The translations under genes were made by a program, and so were the position numbers. From contig CANGNV010000009.1 in assembly GCA_947455485.1 (NCBI GenBank), forward strand, positions 1 to 64,000: 64,000 nucleotides of DNA. Reading direction: 5' to 3'. Source of the DNA: Burkholderiaceae bacterium (lineage in GTDB: Bacteria; Pseudomonadota; Gammaproteobacteria; Burkholderiales; Burkholderiaceae). Of this stretch, positions 20,317 through 29,054 are shown piece by piece (positions within the stretch are counted from its first letter, which is position 1; each line of letters opens with the position of its first letter). The notes under the pieces are model-generated. The model saw only the letters and a list, made by a program, of their open reading frames with translations, had not been told where the DNA came from and ran no database searches.

Positions 20317-20408
20317 TTTGTATCCAGTGTGTAGTGTTATTGGCATTAGCTCTTGAGCTAGTTTTAACTGATCATACGCCTCATTTAGCGCCGCAATTCA
20401 ATGCCGCC

Positions 20409-20756
20409 CTAGGGGGCTGGACAAGGCATCAAGCTTCCCGACTTTTGATGTAGTTGTGGCTTGCACTCAACTGGTGCAACAGTAGCTTTTGGGCTTGATG
20501 TTACGCCAGCTGAAGATGGCTGAGCCACTGCAGTCTGAGTCGCTTTAGGCGTATTCACATTCAAGGCTGGAATAGATTTATAAAATTGCTTATCAGTCCC
20601 AGGGCAAGGCATTAAAGCGCCAGTCTTGGCATTCATGATTGGCTTACATTCAGGGTCAGCCTGCAGTCTTGCCTCGAGCTTATCAACAGAACAGGCGCTT
20701 AACAGGGCAAGCGCGACAGATAGAGCGGCAATGCGCATGGGGATGATGATTTTCAT
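20409..20756 (-). CDS. Small lipoprotein with duplicated ECKP...LMPCP motif
   Basis: 115 residues from ATG 20756. The lipoprotein signal ends in LLSAC. The mature part holds two copies of one short motif, ECKPIMNAKTGALMPCPG and ECKPQLHQKSGSLMPCPA, separated by a Thr/Ala/Pro-rich linker. Each copy carries two cysteines. I know no family for it. No strong Shine-Dalgarno sequence is visible. Confidence 0.6.
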   Translation of the reverse strand: MKIIIPMRIAALSVALALLSACSVDKLEARLQADPECKPIMNAKTGALMPCPGTDKQFYKSIPALNVNTPKATQTAVAQPSSAGVTSSPKATVAPVECKPQLHQKSGSLMPCPAP

Positions 20757-20842
20757 GGAAGTCATTCTAGGCCAAACAACGCTACATGAATAGTGGCAAT
20801 ATATGGAATCCATTCGATATGGCACCACTATAGGAGATCAAG

Positions 20843-21220
20843 ATGAATAAAGAAGCGTTTGAAAAAGGCCTAAAAACCCGTCGAGAGGTACTGGGATCTG
20901 AGTACGTAGACAACTCTATCAAGAATGCAGGTGAATTTAATATGCCCATGCAGGAATTAGTCACCGAATACTGCTGGAACGATATTTGGAATCGACCTGG
21001 ACTAGATCGCCGCTCAAGAAGCATGATCAACTTATCTATGCTGACGGCACTCAACCGCCCTCACGAACTCAAGCTACATTTAAAAGGCGCAATTAATAAC
21101 GGCCTTACCAAAGACGAAATTCGTGAAATCCTAATGCAGACTGCAATCTACTGTGGCGTACCAGCAGCGATTGATAGCTTTAGATGCGCGAAAGAAGTCT
21201 TTGCTGAGATGGGAATTTAG
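20843..21220 (+). CDS. Carboxymuconolactone decarboxylase family protein (PcaC-like)
   Basis: 125 residues, the size of 4-carboxymuconolactone decarboxylase of the beta-ketoadipate pathway. The conserved string is WNRPGLDRRSRSMINLSMLTALNRPHELKLH, followed by EIREILMQTAIYCGVPAA. The protein resembles PcaC rather than the CXXC-H AhpD type, since no CXXC is present. No other protocatechuate gene is nearby, so the physiological reaction is open. AGGAGATC precedes the ATG. Confidence 0.87.
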   Translation: MNKEAFEKGLKTRREVLGSEYVDNSIKNAGEFNMPMQELVTEYCWNDIWNRPGLDRRSRSMINLSMLTALNRPHELKLHLKGAINNGLTKDEIREILMQTAIYCGVPAAIDSFRCAKEVFAEMGI

Positions 21221-21221
21221 A

Positions 21222-21956
21222 TCAGTGATCTAAAATTTTAGAGAGGAAATCTTTGGCTCTCGGAGATCTAGCTTCGGGATTGCCAAAGAACTCATCCTTA
21301 CTGCAATCCTCAATAATTTTTCCCTGATCCATGAAGATAACGCGGTGACTCACCTTGCGTGCAAAACCCATCTCATGAGTAACGCAACACATCGTCATAC
21401 CTTCATTCGCCAGCTTCACCATGACATCGAGCACCTCACCCACCATCTCAGGGTCAAGAGCTGATGTTGGCTCATCAAACAGCATCACGATCGGATCCAT
21501 ACTTAAAGCACGCGCAATCGCTACTCGTTGCTGCTGGCCACCAGACAACTGTCCAGGAAACTTATCTTTCTGGGCCATTAAACCCACTCGCTCCAAGTAC
21601 TTTAGACCATGGGATTTTGCTTCATCAGCAGACCTACCCAAGACCTTCATTTGAGCAAGTGTGAGATTTTCAGTAACGCTCAGATGCGGGAACAGCTCAA
21701 AGTGTTGGAACACCATACCCACTCGGGAGCGCAATTTCGGTAAGTTGGTTTTAGGGTCATGCAGCGCAATGCCATCAACGGAAATCTCACCCGCCTGGAA
21801 AGGCTCAAGGGCATTAATGGTTTTAATCAGGGTGGATTTACCAGAACCTGAAGGTCCGCAAATCACAACAACCTCACCCTTTTTAATCGATGTGGAGCAA
21901 TCAGTTAATACCTGAAATGAGCCATACCATTTGGAAACATTTTGAAGTTCAATCAT
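21222..21956 (-). CDS. gltL: Glutamate/aspartate ABC transporter ATP-binding protein
   Basis: A 244-residue polar amino acid ABC ATPase: Walker [11 protein letters not shown]-loop, signature LSGGQQQR, Walker [16 protein letters not shown], and the switch His in THEMGFAR. It is the last gene of a four-gene operon on the minus strand (binding protein, two permeases, ATPase). Confidence 0.93.
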   Translation of the reverse strand: MIELQNVSKWYGSFQVLTDCSTSIKKGEVVVICGPSGSGKSTLIKTINALEPFQAGEISVDGIALHDPKTNLPKLRSRVGMVFQHFELFPHLSVTENLTLAQMKVLGRSADEAKSHGLKYLERVGLMAQKDKFPGQLSGGQQQRVAIARALSMDPIVMLFDEPTSALDPEMVGEVLDVMVKLANEGMTMCCVTHEMGFARKVSHRVIFMDQGKIIEDCSKDEFFGNPEARSPRAKDFLSKILDH

Positions 21957-21986
21957 GATGATCTATTTAATTTGCACTGGATGGGA

Positions 21987-22655
21987 TTAGCGAATAATGG
22001 CGACTTTAGCTTGAATCTTGCGCACCACTTTAGAAAGCGAGAAACAAATTACAAAATAAGTAGCTGCAGCCAAAATATAGGTTTCGATTGGTCGGCCATA
22101 GTTTTTACCGGCAATCTCAAATCCTTTAAGTAAGTCGTAGGCGCCAATTGCATAGACTAAAGAGGTATCTTGAAACAGAACAATGGTCTGTGTCATAAAT
22201 ACTGGAATCATGTTTCTAAATGCTTGAGGCAAAACCACAAGACGCATGTTCTGACCATAGGTCATTCCCAAAGCCTCTCCTGCATAGGTTTGACCTTTTG
22301 ACACTGATTGAATGCCGGCACGAACAATCTCCGAGAAGAATGCCGCCTCAAAAGCAATGAAGGTAATCGTGGCCGAAAGGTCTGCTCCAATCGGCCTGCC
22401 AATCAACATCGGAATCAATAGGAAGAACCAGAGAATCACCATCACCAAAGGAATGGAGCGCATCGTATTCACATAGAAGGTGGCGGGATACACCAAAGCT
22501 GGCCGTCCAGACAAACGCATTAAGGCCAAGAATGTGCCAAAGAGGATGCCGCCAACTGTTGCAAAAACCGTCAACTGCACACTGAATACCAAGCCCTTCA
22601 GAATGTAATTAGTAAACAGTTCCCAATTGTAAAAACTCAGATCTAAGCTCAACAT
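21987..22655 (-). CDS. gltK: Glutamate/aspartate ABC transporter permease (GltK type)
   Basis: A 222-residue inner-membrane permease with about five helices. The EAA loop region is AGEALGMTYGQNMRLVVLPQAFRNMIP, which contacts the ATPase. It lies 30 bp upstream of the ATPase gene. Its assignment as GltK rather than GltJ follows from operon order and size. Confidence 0.9.
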   Translation of the reverse strand: MLSLDLSFYNWELFTNYILKGLVFSVQLTVFATVGGILFGTFLALMRLSGRPALVYPATFYVNTMRSIPLVMVILWFFLLIPMLIGRPIGADLSATITFIAFEAAFFSEIVRAGIQSVSKGQTYAGEALGMTYGQNMRLVVLPQAFRNMIPVFMTQTIVLFQDTSLVYAIGAYDLLKGFEIAGKNYGRPIETYILAAATYFVICFSLSKVVRKIQAKVAIIR

Positions 22656-22675
22656 ATCATCAACCCTATCAACAC

Positions 22676-23464
22676 CTAGTGAGCCAAGCTTGCATCATTA
22701 GACACAATGAAACCCGGAATGCGACTACGCTTTTCAATCTGAGACATTACGCGGTTTACCGCGAATGCCGAGAGAGCATATAAGAAGGTAACCGCCAAAT
22801 AGATTTCGACACCCTTAGATGTTTCTTCCTGAGCCTGCATTGCAAATAAAGTCAACTCGGGCACGGAAACCGCAAAAGCAACTGAAGAGTTCTTAATTAA
22901 ATTCATGCTCTCTGATGTGAGCGGTGGAATGATAATCCGCAATGCCATTGGCAAGATAACGTAACGATAACTTTGAGCGGTAGTTAAACCTAATGCAGTT
23001 GCAGCGGCTGTTTGTCCGCTAGGCAGTGCCTGAATACCCGCCCTCACCTGCTCGGCTATGCGGGCAGATGTGAAGAACCCTAGAGCAATACTTACCAACC
23101 AATAGGATGGCAGAGACTTTAAGGGTAATACAAAGGATGGAATAACGTGATACCAAAGAAATACTTGAACCAAGATGGGAATATTTCTAAATAATTCTAC
23201 CCAAGCAGTAGAAATACGAATTAACCATCGATTAAGAGAGGTAGTGGTTGGCAAGGTACGTAGAGTACCCATCACCGCCCCCAGAATTAAAGCAATTGTC
23301 AAACCAAGGCCTGCTACAGCCAAAGTCCAGCCCCAAGCCTTCATCAACCAGTCTAGGTAACTTGGATCGCTGTTTTGGGCTAAGCCAAAAAGAGCGGAGA
23401 AGCAGTGATCCACCACTTCTCCATCCAAGGTGTTCTTACAAAAAACACCCAAATCTAAGGACAT
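22676..23464 (-). CDS. gltJ: Glutamate/aspartate ABC transporter permease (GltJ type)
   Basis: A 262-residue permease, longer at the N-terminus than its partner as is usual for GltJ. EAA loop: ATALGLTTAQSYRYVILPMALRIIIPP. It forms a heterodimeric channel with the downstream permease. Confidence 0.9.
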   Translation of the reverse strand: MSLDLGVFCKNTLDGEVVDHCFSALFGLAQNSDPSYLDWLMKAWGWTLAVAGLGLTIALILGAVMGTLRTLPTTTSLNRWLIRISTAWVELFRNIPILVQVFLWYHVIPSFVLPLKSLPSYWLVSIALGFFTSARIAEQVRAGIQALPSGQTAAATALGLTTAQSYRYVILPMALRIIIPPLTSESMNLIKNSSVAFAVSVPELTLFAMQAQEETSKGVEIYLAVTFLYALSAFAVNRVMSQIEKRSRIPGFIVSNDASLAH

Positions 23465-23495
23465 ATTGTTAACTCGTATTTAGTAAATGTGCTAT

Positions 23496-24410
23496 TTACT
23501 TCTTGTTGTAATCTTCAGCAGGCTTGTCGTTCAGATTTGCCCAAGCATTTTTAGTTGCTGGAGACAATTCAAGACCTACAACAATATTCTTTGGTGGAAT
23601 AGGAGCTAAAAACCACTTGTTCCACAATCCAGGCATCTTGCCATTGGCAACAATCTTCGCAATCGCAGCATTTACAGCAGCCTTGAATTCTGGATCATTC
23701 TTGGGAACCATGATTGCGATAGGCTCAGTTGCTAAAACCTCACCAACAATCTTGTAGTCTTTTGGATTCTTGGAGTTAGCAATATTGCCAGCCAAGATTG
23801 AACCGTCCATTACGAAAGCATCGGCACGGCCAGACTCGAGCAATAAGAAGCTGTCGGCATGGTCTTTACCAAATACTTCTTCGAAATTTACGCCATTAGC
23901 TTTTTCATGTTTGCGCAGCAACTGTACTGAAGTAGTACCAGTCGTCGTAGCAACCTTTTTTCCAGCTAACTGAGAGATAGAGGTAATACCAGAGTTCGCC
24001 TTCACTGCAATGCGAACTTCTTCAACGTAGAGGGTATTCGCAAAGCCAACATCCTTGGCACGCGCTGTATTGTTAGTAGTTGTACCGCACTCAATATCCA
24101 CTGTGCCGTTTTGAACTAAAGGCACGCGATTCTGAGATGTAACAGGTTGATAGTTAATGCGCAAAGTGCTCAAACCCAACTTATCTTTGACGTCAGCCAA
24201 AATCATGCGGCAAATCTCAACGTGATAGCCATCAAAGCGGCTATCGCCAGTGGTGTAGGACATTGGAATAGACGATTCACGAACGCCCATAGTTACAGTA
24301 CCGGTAGATTTAATTTTATCCATCGTCTGGCTAGCAGCATGGGCATTAACTGCACCCAATAACAATGTTGCAGCGATTAAGCAGTTAGTACTGAGTTTTT
24401 TGCTTTTCAC
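23496..24410 (-). CDS. gltI: Glutamate/aspartate ABC transporter substrate-binding protein
   Basis: A 304-residue periplasmic binding protein with a Sec signal peptide (cleavage near NAHA-ASQ). Typical motifs are TVTMGVRESSIPMSYTTGD and GYHVEICRMI. The start codon is GTG at 24410, with AGGAG 7 nt upstream. It is the first gene of the glt operon. The left end of the integrated element lies about 120 bp upstream, so the operon may have lost or changed distal promoter DNA. Confidence 0.93.
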   Translation of the reverse strand: MKSKKLSTNCLIAATLLLGAVNAHAASQTMDKIKSTGTVTMGVRESSIPMSYTTGDSRFDGYHVEICRMILADVKDKLGLSTLRINYQPVTSQNRVPLVQNGTVDIECGTTTNNTARAKDVGFANTLYVEEVRIAVKANSGITSISQLAGKKVATTTGTTSVQLLRKHEKANGVNFEEVFGKDHADSFLLLESGRADAFVMDGSILAGNIANSKNPKDYKIVGEVLATEPIAIMVPKNDPEFKAAVNAAIAKIVANGKMPGLWNKWFLAPIPPKNIVVGLELSPATKNAWANLNDKPAEDYNKK

Positions 24411-24530
24411 GAATATCTCCTATCGTCTATTAACATCAAAAATAACAGCACTAGTATATATATAGATATCAAAATGAATAGTGCAAATATCCCTTAATAG
24501 GGCAAAAGAAGCGGAAAAGTATGGGGTGGG

Positions 24531-24584
24531 TGGCCTGCCCAGCACGATTCGAACGTGCGACCTACGCCTTAGAAGGGCGTTGCT
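24531..24584 (-). repeat. Left attachment repeat (displaced tRNA-Arg 3' end)
   Basis: 54 bp identical to the 3' end of the functional tRNA-Arg at 37075-37128: CCA, acceptor strand, T-arm and anticodon arm. The sequence diverges at 24585, where a small inverted repeat (GACCC-AAA-GGGTC) begins. Confidence 0.92.
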
Positions 24585-24660
24585 GACCCAAAGGGTCATA
24601 GGGAAAAGCATAAATAAAACAATTGCTTACGGAGAACTACCGCATTACTAAAACCCTTTT

Positions 24661-24688
24661 GGTCAATTATTGGTCAATTGAGGTCAAA
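24661..24688 (+). repeat. Left GGTCAA direct repeats (candidate integrase arm sites)
   Basis: GGTCAATT at 24661 and 24672 and GGTCAAA at 24682 form direct repeats at 11- and 10-bp spacing. The same motif occurs three times near the other end of the element (36944-36970). The third copy covers the GAGG Shine-Dalgarno sequence of the integrase gene. Confidence 0.6.
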
Positions 24689-24689
24689 C

Positions 24690-25742
24690 ATGGCAGCTAT
24701 TCAGAAGCGTGGCAACGTATTTAGAGTCAGAATCATTCGCAAGGGGTATCAATCCCAATCCAAAACCTTTAGCACCCGTATTGAAGCCGTAAAATGGGCT
24801 AGGAAGATCGAAACTGAGATCGACCAGGGCGTAATCAAGCCAAGCAAGACGCTGGCGAACCGCATGCTAGATAAGCAGCTTAGCTTTGGTGAGGCAGCCG
24901 AGCATTACATCAAGAATCATTCGGTACATAAGCGCAACCGCAAGACTGAAACAGGCACCATCAGAACGCTAATTAGGCATTGGGGTCAGGAACCTGCACA
25001 AAGTATTGATAAAGCCAAAATCTTTGCCTTACGAGATGACCTTCTTTCGCGGGGACGCTCTGGCGATACCGTAAATCACTACTACAACGCCATCTCAAAG
25101 ATTTACCAGATGCTACAAATTGAATGGTCGATGGCTGTAGATAACCCAATAAGGGGTATGAAGCGACTTCCGGCTAACCCAAGCAGAACAAAACGAATCA
25201 ATGGTGAAAGTGAAACCGCCCTACTTTTAGCTTGCGAACAATCCGCCTCAAAACTTTTAAAACCCATCGTTCAGTTTGCAATTGAAACTGGTATGCGTAG
25301 AGGTGAATTTATGGGGCTCAAATGGCCAGATATTGATTTAGCCAGTCGCAGAGCATTTCTATACGTCACCAAAAATGGCGAGCCAAGGCAAGTTCCACTA
25401 ACACTAAAAGCAGTTCAAATATTGAATGAAGTAAGGGGCGAGCACCCTGAACAAGTCTTTCCACTAAGCATGGATGCACTACGAAGATACTTTGAAAAAG
25501 CAGTCAAAACAGCAAAACAGAGCTGGACCTCAAGTGGAGTTAATCCATTTGAAGATCTGCGCATTCATGATTTACGCCATGAAGCATTAAGCAGATTATC
25601 TGATGCAGGATTGAATGTAATCGAACTATCTCATATTAGCGGCCATCGCACTTTGGGTATGCTCCAGCGCTATGTACATAGTTCACATGCTGCAATTTTT
25701 GCAAAGCTGGATGAAAAGATTGGTAAAAATAATCAGGTATAA
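24690..25742 (+). CDS. Tyrosine recombinase/integrase
   Basis: A 350-residue phage-type integrase. An N-terminal arm-binding domain (GNVFRVRIIRKGYQSQSKTF) is followed by a SAM-like core-binding domain (about 75-170) and a catalytic domain. Visible catalytic residues are Arg in ETGMRRGEF, Lys in TKNGEPRQVPL, His-x-x-Arg in IHDLRHEAL, His in SGHRTLG and nucleophile Tyr in QRYVHS. The set is complete, so it is probably active. The ATG at 24690 with GAGG 6 nt upstream is preferred over a TTG at 24678. It lies next to the left attachment repeat. Confidence 0.94.
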   Translation: MAAIQKRGNVFRVRIIRKGYQSQSKTFSTRIEAVKWARKIETEIDQGVIKPSKTLANRMLDKQLSFGEAAEHYIKNHSVHKRNRKTETGTIRTLIRHWGQEPAQSIDKAKIFALRDDLLSRGRSGDTVNHYYNAISKIYQMLQIEWSMAVDNPIRGMKRLPANPSRTKRINGESETALLLACEQSASKLLKPIVQFAIETGMRRGEFMGLKWPDIDLASRRAFLYVTKNGEPRQVPLTLKAVQILNEVRGEHPEQVFPLSMDALRRYFEKAVKTAKQSWTSSGVNPFEDLRIHDLRHEALSRLSDAGLNVIELSHISGHRTLGMLQRYVHSSHAAIFAKLDEKIGKNNQV

Positions 25743-25748
25743 AGAGCA

Positions 25749-25774
25749 ACTCTGTGCAACGTGTTGCACAGAGT
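25749..25774. other. Perfect 11-bp inverted repeat after the integrase gene
   Basis: ACTCTGTGCAA (25749-25759) and TTGCACAGAGT (25764-25774) form a perfect stem with a CGTG loop, 7 bp after the integrase stop. No T-run follows, so it is a weak terminator at best; a protein-binding or replication-origin site is possible. Confidence 0.5.
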
Positions 25775-25941
25775 GTTTGACATGCCAAAGTTAAAACATA
25801 GTCTGTTGCGGATCGTGAGCTCTAGGTTTAAAATGTCCGGATACGCTATGACAAAGTTATTTCGTAAAAAACAGTAGAAGCTCTGTTCCGCCGTTCATCG
25901 GGCGCAAAAAAATAGATGCAGAAGTAAACAGAACTACTGGC

Positions 25942-26030
25942 ACCTGCAAGGCAGGTCGCGTCATAAAGCTCGCCACTACCGGCTTATCGAAATTAATTTA
26001 AACAATTTGTATCTGCGCGCCTGTGCAGGT
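25942..26030 (+). promoter_or_regulatory. Leader with alternative hairpins before the replication genes
   Basis: The 296-bp gap between integrase and the next gene holds the 25749 hairpin and this leader. ACCTGC (25942-25947) can pair locally with GCAGGT (25951-25956). ACCTGCA (25942-25948) can instead pair with TGCAGGT (26024-26030), whose AGGT is the likely Shine-Dalgarno sequence 8 nt before the ATG at 26039. The pairings exclude each other, as in translational switches. This rests on complementarity only. Confidence 0.35.
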
Positions 26031-26038
26031 CTACTTTC

Positions 26039-26563
26039 ATGAGAAAAATAATGAAAAAACAATACAAGCTATTTGGCATTACACCAACTGCACCAACATT
26101 TATCCTCAGGGTTTTAATTGAGCGGGAGTATGGGGCAGAAGAAATTCAAGTAAAACAAAGCCTAATCAAGGTGGTGCAGCGCCAGGCAACTTCAGAGATT
26201 ATTGACACCAGCCACGGACCAGAAGCAATTACACGAATTGACTATTTAACTGCAGATGGAATTTTCAATACAGATGAGCTGAGCGGCGTTGGGATTGCAA
26301 CTAACGATGATGAGGCTACACACATTGAAATGAATTTCTGCACAACCGAAGGTAGTGATACCGCCAGCCTGATTCTCCCCAACAAGAAATATCTCGACGA
26401 AGAGTTGTTAAAAAACAAGTTTTTAGCGACGATCATTGATCATTTCGCACCAGAACGCTATGCGGTAGAGGTAAAAATTGATGAAATCAAGCCCTTTTTA
26501 CTAGATATTTTTTTACAGATGGGTGGGGGCTACGCTACACCCAATGCAGTGGAGGCATACTAA
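26039..26563 (+). CDS. Hypothetical protein, coupled to the replication protein
   Basis: A 174-residue soluble acidic protein with no recognisable motif, signal peptide or membrane segment. Its stop overlaps the start of the next gene (TAATG at 26561-26565), so the two are translationally coupled, and a role in replication or its control is a guess from position. A second in-frame ATG at 26051 is possible. Confidence 0.7.
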   Translation: MRKIMKKQYKLFGITPTAPTFILRVLIEREYGAEEIQVKQSLIKVVQRQATSEIIDTSHGPEAITRIDYLTADGIFNTDELSGVGIATNDDEATHIEMNFCTTEGSDTASLILPNKKYLDEELLKNKFLATIIDHFAPERYAVEVKIDEIKPFLLDIFLQMGGGYATPNAVEAY

Positions 26564-28494
26564 TGAACGCCTATCTACAGAAAAATCTAGAAGTTAAAAG
26601 TGACTTTGCACTGTTTAACAACATCAAAAGCGTTACTGCAAAACAGGCGCATAAATCGTTGCGAACTATCACCCAGCAATTAAGTACCCCCATTGAGTCG
26701 TCACAAAAAGACACATTACTGGTTGGGCCTTACAAGCTAGGGCCAGAAGAAAGACGAGCAAATCAGAATATTGAGTCAGTCTCTGCCCTAGTGTTTGATA
26801 TCGACAATCCTAATGGGTATGACTTTGATGACATTGTTGCGTTAACAAGCGGCTATTTTGGCATCCTTCACACAACATGGTCTCACAGTGCAGATGCGCC
26901 GAGATACAGGCTTGTAGTTCATCTTAAGGCTGAGATACCAGCCCGGGAATTTGCAGTAGTTCGCGACAATTTTTTATTCTTTAACTCAGAACTAGCATCC
27001 ATTGTTGACAAAGCCTGCTCAGACATCTCGCGCGCTTACTACTGGTTCAGTTACCCACCCGAGAAAGCAAACGAAGCACAGTGCTGCGTTTTAATGGGGG
27101 AATTGTTAGATCCATCAAATTTAAGAACCCCAATATTTGCAGAAAATGTAACAGGCCAGAGCCCTATCTTTCAATCTCAACTGCAAAACATACTTCAAGG
27201 CGATGTAACCGAGGGTTCTCGTAACAAGCACCTTGCTTCTCTTGTGGGCTGTCTCATTAAAAAGGGGCTCACACGCGCAGAAACATACGATGAAGCCAGC
27301 AAATGGAATCGGACGCTGCCATCCCCTCTACCATCCAATGAGGTTGAGCGAACTCATAACAGCATCTGGAATACCCACCTGAGAAACAATCCAACCACCA
27401 ACCTTAGTGGCGAGCAAACTCAAAACGTCCGTAGTGAACGCTTTAATCTAATACCTGCAGCAGGTCTGTTGGCAACGCTACCGCCAAAAAGGGATTGGGT
27501 TATCCAAGACTTTCTACCAAGCAAGATTGTGGCAGCGGTCATCGCGGCAGGCGGAACAGGAAAATCATATCTTGCAATGCACATAGCTGTTTGTGTCGCC
27601 TCGGGCACACCCCTCTTTGCAAGGCACCAGACAAGATCTGCAGCTAAGGTGATTTTTATTAGTGGCGAAGATGATCAACACGAACTACAGCGTCGGCTGC
27701 ATAAAGTAATGGCTGAGCTATCGCCGCAAGCTCGGTTTCTAGTAAGTCAAAACCTTCAATTTATTGATTTAGCTGATTCATTTGAACTCTTTACAGAAAG
27801 AAACAATAAAGGCGAGATTGATATAACCAAGATACCGGGACTGATCTGTGATCAAGTTATTAATCAAATAGGATCAGATATTGGCTTAGTCATTGTCGAT
27901 CCTGTTGCCCGATTCAGGGGCGGAGAAGAGAATCTTGCAGCAGATGCCACGAGATTTGTTCAGGCACTTCAACAAATACGCGACCAGCTCAATACTTCCG
28001 TCTTATGCCTCCACCATGTCAATAAGGGGGCTGGTACCGGGGGCAACCAAAACAATGCCCGGGGTTCAAGCGCATTTATTGATGGAGTTCGACTGGTCTT
28101 TCAGTTAAATACCCTATTGGAGCCTGAGATACGAAAGTTATATGGCAACCCATTGACCCTCCCGCAGCTACTTACATTGCAGTCAGTCAAATCAAACTAC
28201 GGGAGGCCTGCAGAACCAATGATTCTTGCAAGACGCGATGATGGCTCCTTAGAACCGTTTGATGTCATTGCAAAAGACCATCAACAAAATGACCTACTTA
28301 AGGAGATTGAGGTCTGCAATCTATCAAAAACGCAGTTTAAAGAGTTTTATGGTGGCGTCAAAAAGAAGTTTGGACTAGCGGAGAAAGCATTGCTGGAAAA
28401 ACTCGAACAGCTAAGCCGGGAAGGCTTCATCACAATACCCAACCGTGGCGTGATGACCGTAACCGAGAGCGGCAAGAAACTAGCAAACTCATAA
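26563..28494 (+). CDS. Primase-helicase type replication protein (AAA_25/RepA-like ATPase)
   Basis: 643 residues. The N-terminal part (about 1-200) holds VSALVFDIDNPNGYDFDD and a HTTWSHSADAPRYRLVVHL segment, as in primase-like domains of phage and plasmid replication proteins. The middle is a RecA-fold ATPase of the RepA/AAA_25 type: Walker A AAGGTGKSYLAMHIAV, VIFISGEDDQHELQRRL, Walker B LVIVDPVARFRGGEEN, and LCLHHVNKGAG with an ARGSSAFIDGVR motif. The C-terminus looks like a winged helix. It probably unwinds and primes the excised element. It is coupled to the preceding gene. Confidence 0.8.
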   Translation: MNAYLQKNLEVKSDFALFNNIKSVTAKQAHKSLRTITQQLSTPIESSQKDTLLVGPYKLGPEERRANQNIESVSALVFDIDNPNGYDFDDIVALTSGYFGILHTTWSHSADAPRYRLVVHLKAEIPAREFAVVRDNFLFFNSELASIVDKACSDISRAYYWFSYPPEKANEAQCCVLMGELLDPSNLRTPIFAENVTGQSPIFQSQLQNILQGDVTEGSRNKHLASLVGCLIKKGLTRAETYDEASKWNRTLPSPLPSNEVERTHNSIWNTHLRNNPTTNLSGEQTQNVRSERFNLIPAAGLLATLPPKRDWVIQDFLPSKIVAAVIAAGGTGKSYLAMHIAVCVASGTPLFARHQTRSAAKVIFISGEDDQHELQRRLHKVMAELSPQARFLVSQNLQFIDLADSFELFTERNNKGEIDITKIPGLICDQVINQIGSDIGLVIVDPVARFRGGEENLAADATRFVQALQQIRDQLNTSVLCLHHVNKGAGTGGNQNNARGSSAFIDGVRLVFQLNTLLEPEIRKLYGNPLTLPQLLTLQSVKSNYGRPAEPMILARRDDGSLEPFDVIAKDHQQNDLLKEIEVCNLSKTQFKEFYGGVKKKFGLAEKALLEKLEQLSREGFITIPNRGVMTVTESGKKLANS

Positions 28495-28647
28495 AGGCAA
28501 CAGGCAAATGAACGGGCAACGATCTGGGTGGAGAAGTCCTATTAATTTAGGCTTTATGCCATCCGGGCAGGCACAGGCATGCCTTTTGCCCGTTCTAAGT
28601 AATTGATTTTATTGAGGTCTATCCAAGCAGGCGGTATATATAAATAA

Positions 28648-28664
28648 GCACCCTCAGGGGGTGC
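28648..28664. other. Hairpin before the HGGxSTGPRT-like gene
   Basis: GCACCC / GGGTGC form a 6-bp stem with a 5-nt loop, extended by AAAT/ATTT flanks, about 25 bp before the ATG at 28689. It could be a terminator for the replication gene or a leader structure. Nothing else is recognisable in 28495-28688. Confidence 0.35.
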
Positions 28665-28688
28665 ATTTATGAATTGAGATCTACGACT

Positions 28689-29054
28689 ATGACTAATCCA
28701 AATTCCAATGAAACTACTCCGAGTGTGGCCCGCCAATTCGGTTCAAAAAAATGTCAACTCAAGAATCCCGAGCCCTTCTTGTTAACGGCAGGCGGTAAGA
28801 TTAAATGCCGAAGATGCGTTGGGGTCAGCTCTCGGACCAAACAACAGTGTGGCCACGTTGCCCTGAAGACAAGTAATACATCACGCTGCAAATGGCACTC
28901 AGGTGCCTCTACTGGGCCTCGCACTCAAGAGGGAATTGAGGCAATTCGAAAAGCAAACACTAAAACTGGTAGCTTTACAAAAGAAGCAGTGGCAGAAAGA
29001 AAAAGGAAATTCGCAGAGCTGAAAATTCTAGCTGCGAGCTTAGGAGTTTATTAA
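28689..29054 (+). CDS. Small Cys-rich protein with HxGxSTGPRT motif
   Basis: 121 residues. A four-ligand zinc-binding pattern (CRRC, then QQCGH, then RCKWH) precedes SGASTGPRTQEGIEAIRKA, which matches the HGGxSTGP[RK]TxEG motif of small phage- and plasmid-borne proteins of unknown function. A start at MTNPNSNET (28689) is chosen over an earlier in-frame codon at 28674. It converges on the GIY-YIG gene and overlaps its 3' end by 15 bp. Confidence 0.7.
   Translation: MTNPNSNETTPSVARQFGSKKCQLKNPEPFLLTAGGKIKCRRCVGVSSRTKQQCGHVALKTSNTSRCKWHSGASTGPRTQEGIEAIRKANTKTGSFTKEAVAERKRKFAELKILAASLGVY

Noticed and set aside
24420..24611. 63-codon minus-strand reading frame over the left attachment repeat
   Set aside because: It reads through the tRNA fragment and has no Shine-Dalgarno sequence or recognisable protein features.
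24531..24620. Left attachment copy as a second functional tRNA-Arg
   Set aside because: The anticodon arm, T-arm and CCA are present, but upstream of the shared 54 bp there is no matching acceptor 5' strand or proper D-arm. It is a displaced 3' fragment.
28554..28736. 60-codon minus-strand frame between the replication gene and the HxGxSTGPRT gene
   Set aside because: No Shine-Dalgarno sequence, no protein-like features, and it spans the 28648 hairpin and the start of a better-supported gene.
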